Below are positions 15,181 through 15,318 of a DNA stretch of 15,318 nt, piece by piece. Where the stretch lies: positions 46,377-61,694 of the forward strand of contig HF993632.1 in NCBI GenBank assembly GCA_000433915.1, read 5' to 3'. Within the stretch, counting starts at the first letter, position 1. Each line of letters starts with the position of its first letter. The translations under genes were made by a program, and so were the position numbers. The notes under the pieces were generated by a model, which searched no databases, was not told the origin of the DNA, and saw nothing but the letters and a program-made list of their open reading frames with translations. This DNA is from Clostridium sp. CAG:793 (GTDB taxonomy: Bacteria > Bacillota > Clostridia > TANB77 > CAG-508).

Positions 15181-15318
15181 GATTTGCTTGTTGTTCCATA
15201 TTGCACTGTTCCTACTTTGAATGCATTTCTTGCTTCTATTCCTTTTGAGTTCATTCTTGACTCAATGTCTTCTATATTTAAACTTCTTGCTGTTGCTCCT
15301 AAGCTTGCATTTCCATAT

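Larger units (their letters stand above)
14531..15318 (-). pseudogene. Cassette 5: variable lectin-like module, disrupted by an out-of-frame duplication (runs off right edge)
   Basis: Minus-strand module entering from beyond the window (YGNASLGATARSLNIEDIES), then QYGTT, YAQEKYSGINVSDVADGTQ, and ending FWLASRCVNC ... NRLAPAVSL and KSGSGTEDDPYVIGK. The segment coding YTKYPAIYAQEKYSG to TAQAK occurs twice, 118 bp apart. As 118 is not a multiple of three, the upstream frame reads LYKIPSNICTREIF and stops near 14997, leaving the lectin-like end out of frame. The two copies differ at several bases, so this is not a simple recent duplication; a crossover between related cassettes at a shared TTTGCTTGT is possible, as is an assembly error. 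No S-type repeat lies between it and S4 in plus orientation, so this cassette has no convergent partner. It may be the C-terminus now joined to the constant head (inference). Confidence 0.7.

Noticed and set aside
6536..15318. DGR reverse transcriptase or template repeat in the window
   Set aside because: I looked for an RT motif and for an AAC-rich copy of the variable region on both strands and saw neither; they must be elsewhere if they exist.

Overview
The window looks like chromosomal DNA of a low-GC Gram-positive (Firmicutes/Clostridia-like) bacterium. Evidence: AT-rich codon use with standard TGG tryptophan codons, strong GGAGG-type ribosome binding sites, TTG and GTG starts on rpoB and rpoC, and a Bacillus/Clostridium-style RpoB. 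An uncultured gut clostridium is a reasonable guess, but nothing here fixes the species.

Left part (1-5353, minus strand): the N-terminal 340 codons of rpoC, complete rpoB (1259 aa with an acidic tail), and the rpoB leader. The leader holds a consensus sigma-A promoter (TTGACA, 17 bp, TATAAT), a possible 8-residue leader ORF and a hairpin plus T-run that could attenuate transcription. No rplJ/rplL precedes rpoB within the window; a tyrosine recombinase gene (5354-6535, minus) lies there instead.

Right part (6536-15318): an array that reads like a shufflon, with five C-terminal cassettes of surface proteins. Four cassettes begin, without a start codon, at a copy of one short repeat (TGTTCTAACCAC core, 23 bp in its best form). 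The repeats alternate in orientation (+ 6623, - 10276, + 12261, - 14355), so cassettes 1/2 and 3/4 form two convergent pairs, each bounded by inverted sites. All four read through the repeat in the same frame (VLTTKD...), so recombination between sites would swap C-termini in frame. The recombinase lies at one end of the array, as rci does in the R64 shufflon. The constant 'head' gene is not in the window; I infer it lies beyond the right edge, reading leftward, with cassette 5 now attached to it.

Cassettes 2 (twice), 4 and 5 end in a lectin-like domain (FWLASR ... APVVSL) whose middle is hypervariable and whose variable codons mostly end in C or T. That is the signature left by a diversity-generating retroelement (DGR) acting on AAC/AAT template codons. 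In cassette 5 this stretch is a sharp GC-rich island (about 53%). No reverse transcriptase or template repeat is in the window. The array may therefore combine site-specific inversion (which C-terminus is used) with targeted mutagenesis (what it binds).

Between the two convergent pairs is a small DUF2281-like protein and an AAA ATPase/DUF4143 gene with a strong promoter and three direct repeats. Cassette 3 has a one-base frameshift and cassette 5 an out-of-frame 118-bp duplication, so both are marked as broken.
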